From contig NZ_JAQFII010000001.1 of the NCBI RefSeq assembly GCF_029504575.1, forward strand, positions 5,587,001-5,651,000: DNA of 64,000 nucleotides. The letters run 5' to 3'. This stretch comes from Streptomyces sp. SPB162 (GTDB lineage Bacteria > Actinomycetota > Actinomycetes > Streptomycetales > Streptomycetaceae). The translations under genes were made by a program, and so were the position numbers. The notes under the pieces were generated by a model that saw only the letters and a list, made by a program, of their open reading frames with translations, searched no databases and was not told where the DNA came from. This document shows, piece by piece, positions 24,991 through 35,975 of the stretch. How positions within the stretch are numbered: the first letter of the stretch is position 1; the number at the start of each line of letters is the position of its first letter.

Positions 24991-25043
24991 CACGCTGCTT
25001 TATTGATTCGTTGGGGCGGACAGCATGCTCGTAAGGTGCCCGC

Positions 25044-25571
25044 GTGACGGATGACAGTACGCAGCACAGCGCGCCCGCCGGCCGGCCGACGGACAGGCCG
25101 CGGATCCGGCCCGCGGACATCGCGGACGCGGTCGTCATCGCCGAGATCCACCTGGCGTCACGGGCGGGCACCATGCCGTACCTCCCCCCGCAGCGGCGGA
25201 GCCTGGAGGAGGTCGCGTGGTGGGTGGAGAACATCGTGCTCACCGAGGGCCAGGCCTGGGTCGCGGAGGACGACTCCGGTGAGGTGCTCGGCTACGCCGC
25301 GCTGGAGGGCGACATGCTGGAGCAGCTGTACCTGCGGCCGGAGGCGCTCCGCCGGGGCGTCGGCTCGGCGCTGCTGAGCGAGGTGCGGCGCAACAGCCCG
25401 GACGGCCTGTCGCTGCACGTCTTCCAGGCGAACACCGGCGCCCGCGCGTTCTACGAGCGGCACGGCTTCACCGTCCTGGACACCAACGACGGCAGCCGCA
25501 ACATGGAGAACCTGCCCGACCTGACGATGCGCTGGATTCCCGGCTCCGGTACGGGTACGAGTAGGCGGTAG
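25044..25571 (+). CDS. GNAT-family N-acetyltransferase
   Basis: The 175-aa protein has the GNAT fold: PRIRPADIADAVVIAEIH at the start, the acetyl-CoA loop LRPEALRRGVGSALLSEV (about residues 95-112), and SLHVFQANTGARAFYERHGF near the C-terminus. It transfers an acetyl group from acetyl-CoA to an amine; the substrate is unknown. GTG 25044 is used. Context (glycan island on one side, CitE-like genes on the other) gives no clear hint. Confidence 0.88.
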   Translation: MTDDSTQHSAPAGRPTDRPRIRPADIADAVVIAEIHLASRAGTMPYLPPQRRSLEEVAWWVENIVLTEGQAWVAEDDSGEVLGYAALEGDMLEQLYLRPEALRRGVGSALLSEVRRNSPDGLSLHVFQANTGARAFYERHGFTVLDTNDGSRNMENLPDLTMRWIPGSGTGTSRR

Positions 25572-25709
25572 GGCCGGGCCACGGGCGCGGCGCTACTGAC
25601 GCGCGGTGACCAACGGCACACATACTGGCCGGTAACGTATCGGCGGTCGTGGCCGTAGGGTGATCGCCGTACGCTCCTCCCCACCCTCGACCGACATCCG
25701 GGAGACCGC

Positions 25710-26771
25710 ATGCGCTCCGCGAAGGACTTCTTCCGCCCGCTGGCCGTAGGGGCTCCGGCCCCGGTACGGGAGGTGCCCTTCCGGCCCTCGCGGATGATCC
25801 ACTTCTTCGACCCGGGCAACGAGAAGATGGCCGCCAAGGTCCCCTCCATCGCGCCCCAGGTGGACGTGCTGCTGGGCAACCTGGAGGACGCCATCCAGGC
25901 CGACCGCAAGGAGGCCGCCAGGAACGGGCTCGTGAAGATCGCCCAGGCGACGGAGTTCGGCGACACCCAGCTGTGGACGCGGATCAACAGCCTGGACTCC
26001 CCGTGGGCGCTGGACGACCTGGTCACCCTGGTCACCGAGATCGGCGACAAGCTCGACGTCATCATGGTGCCCAAGGTCGAGGGCGCCGAGGACATCCACT
26101 ACGTCGACCGGCTGCTGGCGCAGCTGGAGGCGAAGGCCGGCGTGACGCGGCCGATCCTGGTGCACGCCATCCTGGAGACCGCGACCGGCGTCGCCAACGT
26201 CGAGGAGATCGCCGGCGCCAGCCCCCGGATGCAGGGCATCTCGCTGGGCCCGGCCGACCTGGCCGCCAGCCGCCGCATGAAGACCACCCGGGTCGGCGGC
26301 GGCCACCCCGGCTACCTGGTCAGGGAGGACCCGAGCACGTCGGACGCCGACGCGCCGCGCGCCACCTTCCAGCAGGACCTGTGGCACTACACGATCGCCC
26401 GCATGGTCGACGCCTGCGCCGCGCACGGGATCCTGCCGTACTACGGCCCCTTCGGCGACATCCGCGACACCCTCGCCTGCGAGGACCAGTTCAGGAACGC
26501 CTTCCTGCTCGGCTGCGTCGGCGCCTGGAGCCTGCACCCGGTGCAGATCGCCATCGCCAAGAAGGTCTTCTCGCCCTCCCCGGCCGATGTCGCCTGGGCC
26601 CGCAAGGTGATCGACGCGATGGGCGACGGCACCGGCGCCGTCATGATCGACGGCAAGATGCAGGACGACGCGACGTACAAGCAGTGCCTGGTCGTCTCCG
26701 AACTCGCCGACACCCTCGCCGCACGCGACCCCGAGCTCGCCGAGGCCTACGCCGCGGCAGAGAAGGAGTGA
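25710..26771 (+). CDS. HpcH/HpaI aldolase / CitE-like malyl-CoA lyase family protein
   Basis: The 353-aa TIM-barrel protein has HFFDPGNEKMAAKVPSIAPQVDVLLGNLEDAI, IMVPKVEGAEDIHYVD, HAILETATGVANVEEIAGASPRM, SLGPADLAASRRM and LLGCVGAWSLHPVQI. The length and the long DLWHYTIARMVDACAAHG insert are nearer to malyl-CoA/beta-methylmalyl-CoA lyases (Mcl1) than to short CitE. GGGAG precedes the ATG. It is five bases from a second, shorter CitE-like gene, and such pairs occur as malyl-CoA lyase plus malyl-CoA thioesterase. An imperfect palindrome TACTGGCCGGTA lies at 25623-25634 in the upstream region. Confidence 0.88.
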   Translation: MRSAKDFFRPLAVGAPAPVREVPFRPSRMIHFFDPGNEKMAAKVPSIAPQVDVLLGNLEDAIQADRKEAARNGLVKIAQATEFGDTQLWTRINSLDSPWALDDLVTLVTEIGDKLDVIMVPKVEGAEDIHYVDRLLAQLEAKAGVTRPILVHAILETATGVANVEEIAGASPRMQGISLGPADLAASRRMKTTRVGGGHPGYLVREDPSTSDADAPRATFQQDLWHYTIARMVDACAAHGILPYYGPFGDIRDTLACEDQFRNAFLLGCVGAWSLHPVQIAIAKKVFSPSPADVAWARKVIDAMGDGTGAVMIDGKMQDDATYKQCLVVSELADTLAARDPELAEAYAAAEKE

Positions 26772-26776
26772 CGACC

Positions 26777-27649
26777 ATGACGGACACCACGCTGCGCCCC
26801 CGCCGCTCCGTGCTCTACATGCCCGGGGCCAACGAACGCGCGCTGGAGAAGGCCAAGACGCTCCCCACCGACGCGCTCATCCTCGACCTCGAGGACTCCG
26901 TGGCACCGGACGCCAAGGCCGACGCCCGCAAGCGCGTCGCCGCCGCGGCCGCGTCCGGGGAGTACGGCTACCGCGAGGTGACGATCCGGGTCAACGCCCC
27001 GGACACCGCCTGGCACGCCGACGACCTGCGCGCCGCGGCCGAGGCGGGCCCGGACGCCGTCGTCGTCCCGAAGGTCGACTCCCCGGAGACCGTCCGGGCC
27101 GTCGAACGCGCCCTGGAGGCGGCCGGCGCCCCCGACCGCACCGCGATCTGGGCCATGATCGAGACGCCGCGGGCCATGTTCGACGCCCGCGCCATCGCCG
27201 CCGCGAGCGAGCGGCTGACTGTCCTGGTGATGGGCACCAACGATCTGGCCAAGGAACTGCACGCCGAGCACGTCCCCGGCCGGGCCCCGCTGCTGACCGG
27301 TCTGTCGCTGGCGCTGCTCGCCGCCCGCGCCACCGGCAAGACCATCTTGGACGGTGTCTACAACGACGTGCAGGACCTGGCGGGCTTCGAAGCCGAATGT
27401 CTCCAAGGACGCCAGTTCGGATTCGACGGCAAGACCCTGATCCACCCGAAGCAGTTGGAGCCCTGCAACCGGCTCTTCGCACCCTCCGAAGCCGCGGTCG
27501 AGCACTCCCGCCGGATCATCGAAGCGTTCGATCAGGCCACGTCAGAGGGGCGCGGCGTGGTCACGGTCGACGGCCGGATGATCGAGAACCTGCACGTCGA
27601 GGACGCCCGCAGGATCCTCGCGCTGGCCGAAGCGGTCGCCGGACGGTAG
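26777..27649 (+). CDS. CoA-ester lyase / thioesterase, CitE-like
   Basis: The 290-aa protein has RRSVLYMPGANERALEKA, LILDLEDSVAPDAKADARK (Mg-binding acids), VVVPKVDSPE, WAMIETPRAMFDARAI, VMGTNDLAKEL and FDGKTLIHPKQLEPCN. This is the CitE/Mcl2 type, acting on malyl-CoA-like esters. It starts five bases after the previous gene, so the two form an operon. Candidate roles are citramalyl-CoA or malyl-CoA turnover in acyl-CoA assimilation. A perfect 15-bp terminator hairpin follows. Confidence 0.88.
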   Translation: MTDTTLRPRRSVLYMPGANERALEKAKTLPTDALILDLEDSVAPDAKADARKRVAAAAASGEYGYREVTIRVNAPDTAWHADDLRAAAEAGPDAVVVPKVDSPETVRAVERALEAAGAPDRTAIWAMIETPRAMFDARAIAAASERLTVLVMGTNDLAKELHAEHVPGRAPLLTGLSLALLAARATGKTILDGVYNDVQDLAGFEAECLQGRQFGFDGKTLIHPKQLEPCNRLFAPSEAAVEHSRRIIEAFDQATSEGRGVVTVDGRMIENLHVEDARRILALAEAVAGR

Positions 27650-27665
27650 GGCGAAAGGTACGGAA

Positions 27666-27700
27666 AACCGGGCCCCGCGCACTCCGCGCGGGGCCCGGTT
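27666..27700 (+). terminator. Terminator of the CitE-like pair
   Basis: AACCGGGCCCCGCGC (27666-27680) pairs perfectly with GCGCGGGGCCCGGTT (27686-27700) around a 5-base loop. Confidence 0.85.
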
Positions 27701-27796
27701 CTCGTGTGGTTCTGTCGATACCCGCCATGAAGTCGCGGCGGACACTGTACGAAGTGGACCCCCCGGTTGCGGGGGTCCCGCTCGTACTGTCGATAC

Positions 27797-29379
<1,583 letters not shown>

Positions 29380-29380
<1 letters not shown>

Positions 29381-29688
29381 TGGAGAGCACTTTGAGTACT
29401 CCCGCCGACACCCTGGCCCCCGAGATACAGGCTCCCGCAGCGACCGCGGCCCCCGCAGCGACCGCGGCCACCGCGGCCCCCGAGAACACGGCGCGCGACA
29501 CGCTCGTCCGCGTCGAGAAGGGTCACGCCAGTGCCGAGGAGCTCGCGGCGCTGACCGCGGTCCTGCTAGCCCGCGCCGCCGCCAACGGGCAGGCCGCCAC
29601 CAGTTACGAGCAGCCCCGTTCCACGGCCGGCTGGCGCCGCCTGGAGCGCACCCCGGGCTTCCGCAGCTCGCACAGCTGGCAGGGCTGA
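29380..29688 (+). CDS. accE: Acyl-CoA carboxylase epsilon subunit
   Basis: The small protein (102 aa from ATG 29380) has an Ala/Thr/Pro-rich repetitive N-terminus, then VRVEKGHASAEELAALTAVLLARAA and a Trp-containing GWRRLERTPGFRSSHSWQG tail, as in actinobacterial AccE/PccE. It stimulates and stabilises the carboxylase complex. ATG 29380 overlaps the accB stop (TAATG). A TTG at 29392 preceded by GGAGAG is an equally good start and would remove four residues. Confidence 0.88.
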
Positions 29689-29723
29689 TCCCGCCAGCGG
29701 GTCACAGAACGACAGAACGTCAG

Positions 29724-29759
29724 AACGCCGGGCAGGCCCCCACGGGGCCGCCCGGCGTT
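29724..29759. terminator. Bidirectional terminator between accE and cvnD
   Basis: AACGCCGGGC-A-GGCCCC pairs with GGGGCC-GCCCGGCGTT around CAC, with one bulged A. It lies between convergent genes. Confidence 0.8.
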
Positions 29760-29778
29760 CTGCTCTGTGGGAGGAGCC

Positions 29779-30357
29779 TCAGCGCAGGCGCGCCATCAGC
29801 GCGTGCTCGACGAGGGTGATCAGCGCGGACTTGGCCTCGCCGCGGTTGCGGGCGTCCGTGGTGATGATCGGTGCCTCGGGCCCGATCTGCAGGGCCTCGC
29901 GCACCTCCTCGGGGCCGTACGGCTGGTGTCCGTCGAAGCCGTTGAGCGCGATCACGAACGGCAGGCCGCTGTTCTCGAAGTAGTCGACGGCCGGGAAGCA
30001 GTCCGCCAGCCGTCGGGTGTCCACCAGGACCACGGCGCCGATCGCCCCGCGCACCAGGTCGTCCCACATGAACCAGAAGCGGTCCTGGCCCGGCGTACCG
30101 AAGAGGTACAGGATCAGGTCCTCGTCCAGCGTTATGCGGCCGAAGTCCATCGCCACGGTGGTCGTGGTCTTGTCGGGCGCGTGCGTCAGGTCGTCGATGC
30201 CGGCCGACGCGGAGGTCATCACAGCTTCGGTGCGCAGCGGGTTGATCTCCGACACGGCACCGACGAACGTGGTCTTGCCCACGCCGAACCCGCCCGCCAC
30301 CACGATCTTCGCGGAGGTCGTGGAGCGGGTCGCCCCGTTAGAGCTTGCGAAGTCCAC
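29779..30357 (-). CDS. cvnD: Conservon GTPase CvnD, downstream copy
   Basis: The 192-aa Ras-like GTPase has the P-loop GGFGVGKTTF, GTPGQDRFWFMWDDL as G3, and ALNGF where other GTPases have NKxD. CvnD proteins work with CvnA, CvnB and CvnC in a membrane-associated signalling complex likened to eukaryotic G-protein systems. GTG 30357 is chosen because it gives the same VDFASS start and the same 20-base overlap with cvnC as in the neighbouring conservon. It is nearly identical to the second CvnD at 34906-35511. Confidence 0.92.
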   Translation of the reverse strand: MDFASSNGATRSTTSAKIVVAGGFGVGKTTFVGAVSEINPLRTEAVMTSASAGIDDLTHAPDKTTTTVAMDFGRITLDEDLILYLFGTPGQDRFWFMWDDLVRGAIGAVVLVDTRRLADCFPAVDYFENSGLPFVIALNGFDGHQPYGPEEVREALQIGPEAPIITTDARNRGEAKSALITLVEHALMARLR

Positions 30358-30862
30358 TGAGCACCCTTTCAAGCAATGTCACTTCTGGCTGACCACCCGC
30401 GGACTCGTCGCCACCGGGCTGGTGGACGGCGACCAACCCGGCCTCGGCCAGGTCGGCGACGAGGATGCGGGCGACGCCGAGAGGGATCGACAGCAGCGCG
30501 GAGATCTCCGCCACCGACTTGATCTCGCGGCAGAGGATGCAGATCCGCTGGTGCTCGGGCAACTGCCCGCGCAGCTGCACCGGGTCGGCCGTGGTGCTGA
30601 CCAGTGCCTCGATGGCGAGCTGGTAGCGCGGCCGGGTCCGGCCACCGGTCATGGCGTAGGGCCGCACCAGCCCGGAGGGCGCCTGGGCGCGCTGCCGGCC
30701 GGCGGGCCGCGCCGGTGCCTGCGGCGGGTCGTATGGCTGCATCCGCGGCTGGCGGTAGCGCGGTTCCGGCTCAGGAGTGGGAGCCGAGGGGAAGTTGTAG
30801 CGGTTCAGAGGCGGCTGCTGCTGCTGGCTGCCGTACGGATCTCCGCCTGGTGGCGTTGTCAC
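30338..30862 (-). CDS. cvnC: Conservon DUF742 protein CvnC, downstream copy
   Basis: The 174-aa protein has a Pro/Gln/Tyr-rich N-terminal third and then the DUF742 core: SGLVRPYAMTGGRTRP, EHQRICILCREIKSVAEISALLSIPLGVARILVADLAEAGLV, which looks like a winged helix. The C-terminus VTLLERVLSGLRKL is conserved between both copies. It overlaps cvnD by 20 bases and so is translationally coupled. It is part of the CvnABCD complex; its exact biochemical role is not established. Confidence 0.9.
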   Translation of the reverse strand: MTTPPGGDPYGSQQQQPPLNRYNFPSAPTPEPEPRYRQPRMQPYDPPQAPARPAGRQRAQAPSGLVRPYAMTGGRTRPRYQLAIEALVSTTADPVQLRGQLPEHQRICILCREIKSVAEISALLSIPLGVARILVADLAEAGLVAVHQPGGDESAGGQPEVTLLERVLSGLRKL

Positions 30863-30973
30863 GGTTCCTCCTCCTGATGAGGTTATGCGGGCTGCGTTCC
30901 CGCACCCTATGGGTACGGGGACGCGCCCGCACGCCTGTCCGTTAGTTGAGCAGGCATCTAGTTGCGCAGACTG

Positions 30974-31396
30974 CTAATTGAGCAGACTGCCTTGAAGTTC
31001 GGAGCGCAGGTCGGGGGTGAGGACGGTCCCGGTCCGGTCGACGAGCAGGGCCATCTCGTAGCCGACGAGGCCGATGTCGCACTCGGGGTGGGCGAGTACG
31101 GCGATCGAGGAGCCCTCGGAGACGGACATGATGAAGAGGAATCCGCGTTCCATCTCGACGACCGTCTGGTTGACGGCACCGCCTTCGAAGATGCGGGAGG
31201 CTCCGGCGGTGAGCGAGGTCAGGCCGGAGGCGACGGCGGCGAGCTGATCGGCGCGGTCGCGAGGGAAGCCCTCGGACATCGCGAGCAGCAGGCCGTCGGC
31301 GGAGACCACTACCGTGTGGGACACCCCGGGGGTGTTGTCCACGAAGTTGGTGATCAACCAGTTCAGGTTCTGTGCCGCCTGGCTCATCGGACTCAA
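30974..31396 (-). CDS. cvnB: Conservon roadblock/LC7 protein CvnB, downstream copy
   Basis: The 140-aa protein has the roadblock/LC7 fold (NLNWLITNFVDNTPGVSHTVVVSADGLLLAMSEG...). It is almost identical to the CvnB of the other conservon. Such proteins modulate small GTPases and here link CvnA to CvnD. The start is TTG 31396, directly next to the cvnA stop, with AGGAG formed by the cvnA codons for NQER; an ATG three codons later is the alternative. Confidence 0.92.
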   Translation of the reverse strand: MSPMSQAAQNLNWLITNFVDNTPGVSHTVVVSADGLLLAMSEGFPRDRADQLAAVASGLTSLTAGASRIFEGGAVNQTVVEMERGFLFIMSVSEGSSIAVLAHPECDIGLVGYEMALLVDRTGTVLTPDLRSELQGSLLN

Positions 31397-34300
31397 CTAA
31401 CGCTCCTGGTTCTGAGGGCCACCGTGGTGATTGTCGGGGGCCTGGCCGTTCGTGTCAGTTCCCGCAGTGCGTCCCTGCTGGACGCCACGGCGCAGGTTAC
31501 TCAACCGGCCGCGGACATCCTCCGGCGCGCGGGAGACCTGTGGGCCGCCCTGCGGAGTCTGCTGTGCGGTACCCGCGACCAGGTTGGCCTTGGGTACTCG
31601 ACGGGGCAGGCCGGAGGGGGTCACCCCGCCCGCCTTGGGTTCGCGGACCTGTTCGGCCCGCTGCCAGTGCTGGTCGTTCTGGGAACGCCAGTCGGTCTCG
31701 GCCTCTTCCGGCGCCTGTTCCGGCTCGGGATCGGGCTGGGGGACCGGCTGGGGGACCGGCTGGGCCGCCGGTTCCGCCGCCGCCTGGTCCGGCTGCGGCC
31801 ACTGCCGGTCGCGGCGTGGCAGGCCGGCATCCGTCAGCGAGGGGGAGCCTACGCTCTCCGGCGCCGTGAAGGGCGTTCCGGCAACGGAATCCGGCGCCTG
31901 CTCCTCCTGGCGGGCGACGGGCTGCGCCCAGTCGTCCAGCACGGGTGGGGCGGAAGGTCCGGAAGATGCGGGCTGGGCGGGGAAGTCCTGCTGCCAGTCC
32001 GGCTCGTAGGGCGCCTGCTGCTGGTAGGAGGGCTGCGCGCCGTACTCGTCCTGCCCGCTGTACTCCGGCTGTCCACCGAAGTCCTGTCCGGCGAAATCCT
32101 GCCCCTGGAAGTCCTGGGCCGGGTAGCCCTGCCCCTGGAAGTCCTGACCCTCGGAGTAGCCGCCGTCGTACTGCGGCTCGTACCCCTGCGGGCCCCGCTG
32201 CTGCGGGAGGTCGCCGCCGAACATGGCGACGTCCTCCGGCCGTTCCGCGGCCGAGGCCTCCAGCTGGGCGCGCCGCTCCTCGCGCAGCAGCGAGCGGCCG
32301 ACGGGGTCGAGCCCTGCGGGGGCGCCTCCCACGGTGAACGCGGACTGGTCGGAACGCTCGTACTGGGAGTCGTCGAAGCCCAACTCGGCGGCGGTCGGCT
32401 GGTAGCCGAACTCGGCGGTCGAGTGCTCGGGGACGATGCGCGACACGGTGAAGTCCGTGTCGTCGTCCTCGGGCAGCTGGTCCTCGCCGCCACCACCGTG
32501 GGTGATCGGCTCCGGGAGCATGACCAGCGAGGTCGTGCCGGCCTGCTCGCCCGAGGGGCGCAGCTGGACGCGGACCCCGTGCCGGTCGGCGAGGCGGCCG
32601 ACCACGAACAGGCCCATGCGCTGGGAGATCGCGACGTCCACGGTCGGCGGGTCGGCCAGCTTGTGGTTGATGTCGGCGAAGTCCTCGGCGGTGAGGCCGA
32701 TGCCCTTGTCGTGGATCTCGACCATCACACGGCCGTCCGGCAGCCGGGTCGCGGTGACCCGCACCTTGGTCTGCGGCGACGAGAACGTGGTGGCGTTTCT
32801 CCAGCAGCTCGGCCAGCAGGTGCACGAGGTCGGTCACGGCGGTGCCGTGGATGTCCGACTCGGGTATGCCGACCAGCTCGATGCGCTCGTACGCCTCCAC
32901 CTCGGAGGCCGCTGCACGCAGCACGTCGACGAGCGGGACCGGCTGGTTCCAGCGGCGGCCCGGCTCCTCGCCGGCGAGGACCAGCAGGTTCTCGCCGTTG
33001 CGCCGCATACGGGTGGCGAGGTGGTCCATCTTGAACAGGTTCTCGAGCTGGTCCGGGTCCGCCTCGTTGTTCTCCAGCTCGGTGATCAGTGTGAGCTGGC
33101 GCTGGATGAGGCCCTGGTTCCGACGCGAGAGGTTGGTGAAGATCGCGTTGACGTTGCCCCGCAGCAGTGCCTGCTCGGCGGCGAGCCGGACGGCCTCGCG
33201 GTGCACCTGGTCGAAGGCGCGGGCGACCTCGCCGATCTCGTCGTGGCTGGTGATCGGGATCGGGATGACGGTGGTGTCCACCCGGCCCGGGTCGGTGCGC
33301 GACAGCTGGTCGACCAGCCCCGGAAGCCGCTGTTCCGCGACGTCGAAGGCGGCGTTGCGCAGCTTGCGCATGCTGCGGCTCATGTTGCGGGCCATCATGC
33401 CCGCGACGATGAAGGCCAGGATCAGGGCGAGGACCACGATGGCCGCGTTGATGATCGCGTCGGTCTTGGCGCTGGAGGAGATGGTCTCCGCGTCGTTCAC
33501 GGCGGTCTCGGCGAGGTTCTGCTCGACGGTCCGGTACGCGTCGAAGGCCAGGGTGTTGCTGGCGAACCAGCTCTCCGGCGTGATGCCCTCGGCGCGGAGC
33601 TCCCTGGCCGACTTGTCCGAGGCGATCTCGATGACCATCTTCTCGATCGTCGGCGGCTTCACGAACGTCTGACCGGCCTGCTCGGCCTGGGCGGCGGCGG
33701 CCGTGAGCTGCTCCTCGCCCTTCTTGTCCGCGGCGGCCTGGGCGTCCTTCAGGTGCTGGGCGTCGGCGGGGGTGCCGCCGCCGGTGTACTCCTGGAGCGC
33801 GATGCGCTGGAGGTAGAGGTACGAGGTGAGGGCGGTCTGCTGGAGCTTCTTCTCCTTGGCCGGCACCTGCCCCTCGACCAGGATGTGCATACCGATGGAG
33901 CGGGTGAGCGACTCGGCGGCCTTGGACAGCGAAATGGCGTACAGGGTACGGCCGTAGCTGGTGATGTTCCCGGTGCCCAGGCTCAGCTCGTTGGCGAGCT
34001 CCATCAGCGGGTGCTGCACGCTGACGTACGCCTCTTCGGTCTGCCGGTCGGGCAGCTGCCGGGTGTAGGCGGCCTTGCGGATGGCCTGCAGGCTGGGCTC
34101 CGCCCTGCGGAAGCCCTCCACGCGGCGCTCCAGCGAGGCGGAGGACGGCATCTGGTCGACGGCCTCGTTGAAGGCCTGGGCGGCGGCGTCGGTGGCGGCG
34201 TAGGCCCCCGTCACGATGGGATCGCTGCGCTTGCCCTGGACGAGGGGAACGACCGTGACGTCACGTTCGTTGATCAAGGCGTGGCTGTAACCGGCGGCGG

Positions 34301-34592
34301 CACGCACCAGGTTCGCGGTCCGCTTCGCCGCGTCCGCCTCCTGCCAGGTGTGCACCGAGTTCTGCACGGTGAAACCGCCCATGATGAGGGCGACGATGAC
34401 CGGGATGAGGAGGATGGCGTTCAGCCTCGTGGCCACCCGCCAGTTCCGCACCGCGAAACGGCTGCCGGACCCGGCGGGCTCCGGGGTGGCGACAGCGGTC
34501 GCGTCGGGCACGCCCTCGTACCGCTGGGGCGGCGTGAAATTGCCCCGGGGGCCTTCCGGGGAGCCCGGCTCTGCTCGCCTCGTGTCCCTCAC
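31397..34592 (-). pseudogene. cvnA: Conservon sensor kinase-like CvnA, downstream copy, with one-base frameshift
   Basis: From GTG 34592 the frame codes a transmembrane segment (LNAILLIPVIVALIMGGF), a nitrate-sensing-type extracellular domain, a second membrane segment (AAIVVLALILAFIVAG), a HAMP-like region, DHLATRMRRNGENLLVLAG and the start of a GHKL ATPase up to LLAELLE. There the frame breaks. The minus-strand run GAAAC at 32795-32799 has one A too many; with GAAC the N-box ELLENATTFSSPQTKVRV is restored. It then continues in frame to EIHDKGIGL, a Gln/Gly/Tyr-rich tail (repeated QGQDF/GYP units) and NQER. The repaired protein would be about 1064 aa. Either cvnA is inactivated or a homopolymer base was misread; the other copy is intact at this site. 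Confidence 0.9.
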
Positions 34593-34905
34593 TTGACCAA
34601 CAACCTCTCGGCGACAACACAGCAAAGTGCCGTTACTACTCTCGGGTTCTGCGAATTTCAGCACGTCATGGGGGTACTAGCCAAACGTCGTACAAAGTGA
34701 AACGAAGAGTCGAACACCCTGGCATAAATGGGGCATAAGCTCTTTGGTGCGCCATTTCCCCTGGCGGGTATCACCGCAACGGAACCGATCGAGCGCGGGG
34801 GGGTGTTCGCCACCCGCCGATTCTCTGTCGAAACGTTATGAACGCAAGAACCGGCCGTGTCAAATGACACAGCCGGTTCTCCGTACAAGAGGCAACCACG
34901 AAGGC
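34593..34905. other. Intergenic region between the two conservons
   Basis: The 313 bases between the GTG of one cvnA and the stop of the other cvnD hold the terminator at 34847-34880 and a comparatively AT-rich stretch (34610-34760) that should contain the promoter of the downstream conservon. I see no gene on either strand. Confidence 0.7.
34847..34880 (-). terminator. Terminator of the upstream conservon
   Basis: On the minus strand AGAACCGGC-TGTGTCA pairs with TGACACG-GCCGGTTCT; it begins 26 bases after the cvnD stop and ends in TTCTTG. Confidence 0.75.
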
Positions 34906-35511
34906 TTACTTGAGTCGCGCCAGCAGCGCGTGCTCAACGAGCGTGATCAGAGCGCTCTTCGCCTCGCCGCGGTGCCGGGCGTCGGTGGTGATGATCGGTG
35001 CCTCGGGCCCGATCTGCAGGGCCTCGCGCACCTCCTCCGGCCGGTAGGGCTGGTGGCCCTCGAAACCGTTGAGGGCGACGACGAACGGCAGGCCGCTGTT
35101 CTCGAAGTAGTCCACGGCCGGGAAGCAGTCCGCCAGCCGGCGCGTGTCGACCAGCACGACGGCGCCGATCGCGCCCCGCACCAGGTCGTCCCACATGAAC
35201 CAGAAGCGGTCCTGGCCCGGCGTACCGAACAGGTACAGGATCAGGTCGTCATCGAGGGTGATACGGCCGAAGTCCATCGCCACCGTGGTGGTCGTCTTGT
35301 CCTGGACGTGGCTGAGGTCGTCGATCCCTGCCGACGCGGAGGTCATGACGGCCTCCGTGCGCAGCGGGTTGATCTCCGAGACCGCGCCGACGAACGTGGT
35401 CTTGCCCACGCCGAAGCCGCCCGCCACCACGATCTTGGCCGAGGTGGTGGACCGGGCCACAGGCGGGCCGTAAGCCGCCTGCGGTTGCGGTCTAGAGCTT
35501 GCGAAGTCCAC
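34906..35511 (-). CDS. cvnD: Conservon GTPase CvnD, upstream copy
   Basis: The 201-aa Ras-like GTPase is nearly identical to the copy at 29.8 kb apart from the first 20 residues (VDFASSRPQPQAAYGPPVARS). Its P-loop is GGFGVGKTTF and its G3 motif FGTPGQDRFWFMWDDL. The GTG start overlaps the end of cvnC by 20 bases. It is the last gene of the four-gene upstream conservon. Confidence 0.93.
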   Translation of the reverse strand: MDFASSRPQPQAAYGPPVARSTTSAKIVVAGGFGVGKTTFVGAVSEINPLRTEAVMTSASAGIDDLSHVQDKTTTTVAMDFGRITLDDDLILYLFGTPGQDRFWFMWDDLVRGAIGAVVLVDTRRLADCFPAVDYFENSGLPFVVALNGFEGHQPYRPEEVREALQIGPEAPIITTDARHRGEAKSALITLVEHALLARLK

Positions 35512-35899
35512 TGAGCACCCTTTCGAGCAGTGTCACATCAGGCTGTCCGCCGGCCTCGCCACTGCCCGGCTGGTGAATAGCGACCATGCCGGCCTCTGCG
35601 AGGTCGGCCACGAGAATGCGGGCCACACCGAGCGGGAAACCGAGCAGCGCGGAGATTTCCGCGACCGACTTGATCTCCCGGCAGAGGTGGCAGATCCGCT
35701 GGTGTTCGGGGAGCAGCCCCTGGTACTGGCCCGCATCCGCAGTCGTGCTGACCAGTGCCTCGATGGCGAGCTGGTAGCGAGGCCGGGTACGGCCACCGGT
35801 CATGGCGTACGGCCGCACCAGCGGCTGGTCGCCTTCATCCCCGTACGGCGCGTGGTGGGACGCGCCGTACGGGCCCGGCGAGGCGGGTGGCGGGGTCAT
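35492..35899 (-). CDS. cvnC: Conservon DUF742 protein CvnC, upstream copy
   Basis: The 135-aa protein has a short Pro-rich N-terminus (MTPPPASPGPYG), then QPLVRPYAMTGGRTRP and the DUF742 core ending in VTLLERVLSGLRKL. ATG 35899 follows GGAGG by six bases. It is about 40 residues shorter than the CvnC of the other conservon; the difference is all in the N-terminal low-complexity part. Confidence 0.92.
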   Translation of the reverse strand: MTPPPASPGPYGASHHAPYGDEGDQPLVRPYAMTGGRTRPRYQLAIEALVSTTADAGQYQGLLPEHQRICHLCREIKSVAEISALLGFPLGVARILVADLAEAGMVAIHQPGSGEAGGQPDVTLLERVLSGLRKL

Positions 35900-35975
35900 G
35901 AGGGTCCTCCGTGTCCGGGCAAAACGGTCTCGGTGCAGGAAGTACACATCGTGCGGAAAAGCTGGGGGCGGGCGG

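Noticed and set aside
22414..24993. Extension of the GH35 reading frame upstream of its ATG
   Set aside because: The extra 860 codons lie antisense to the PL8 gene and have no family signature; GGAG supports the start at 22413.
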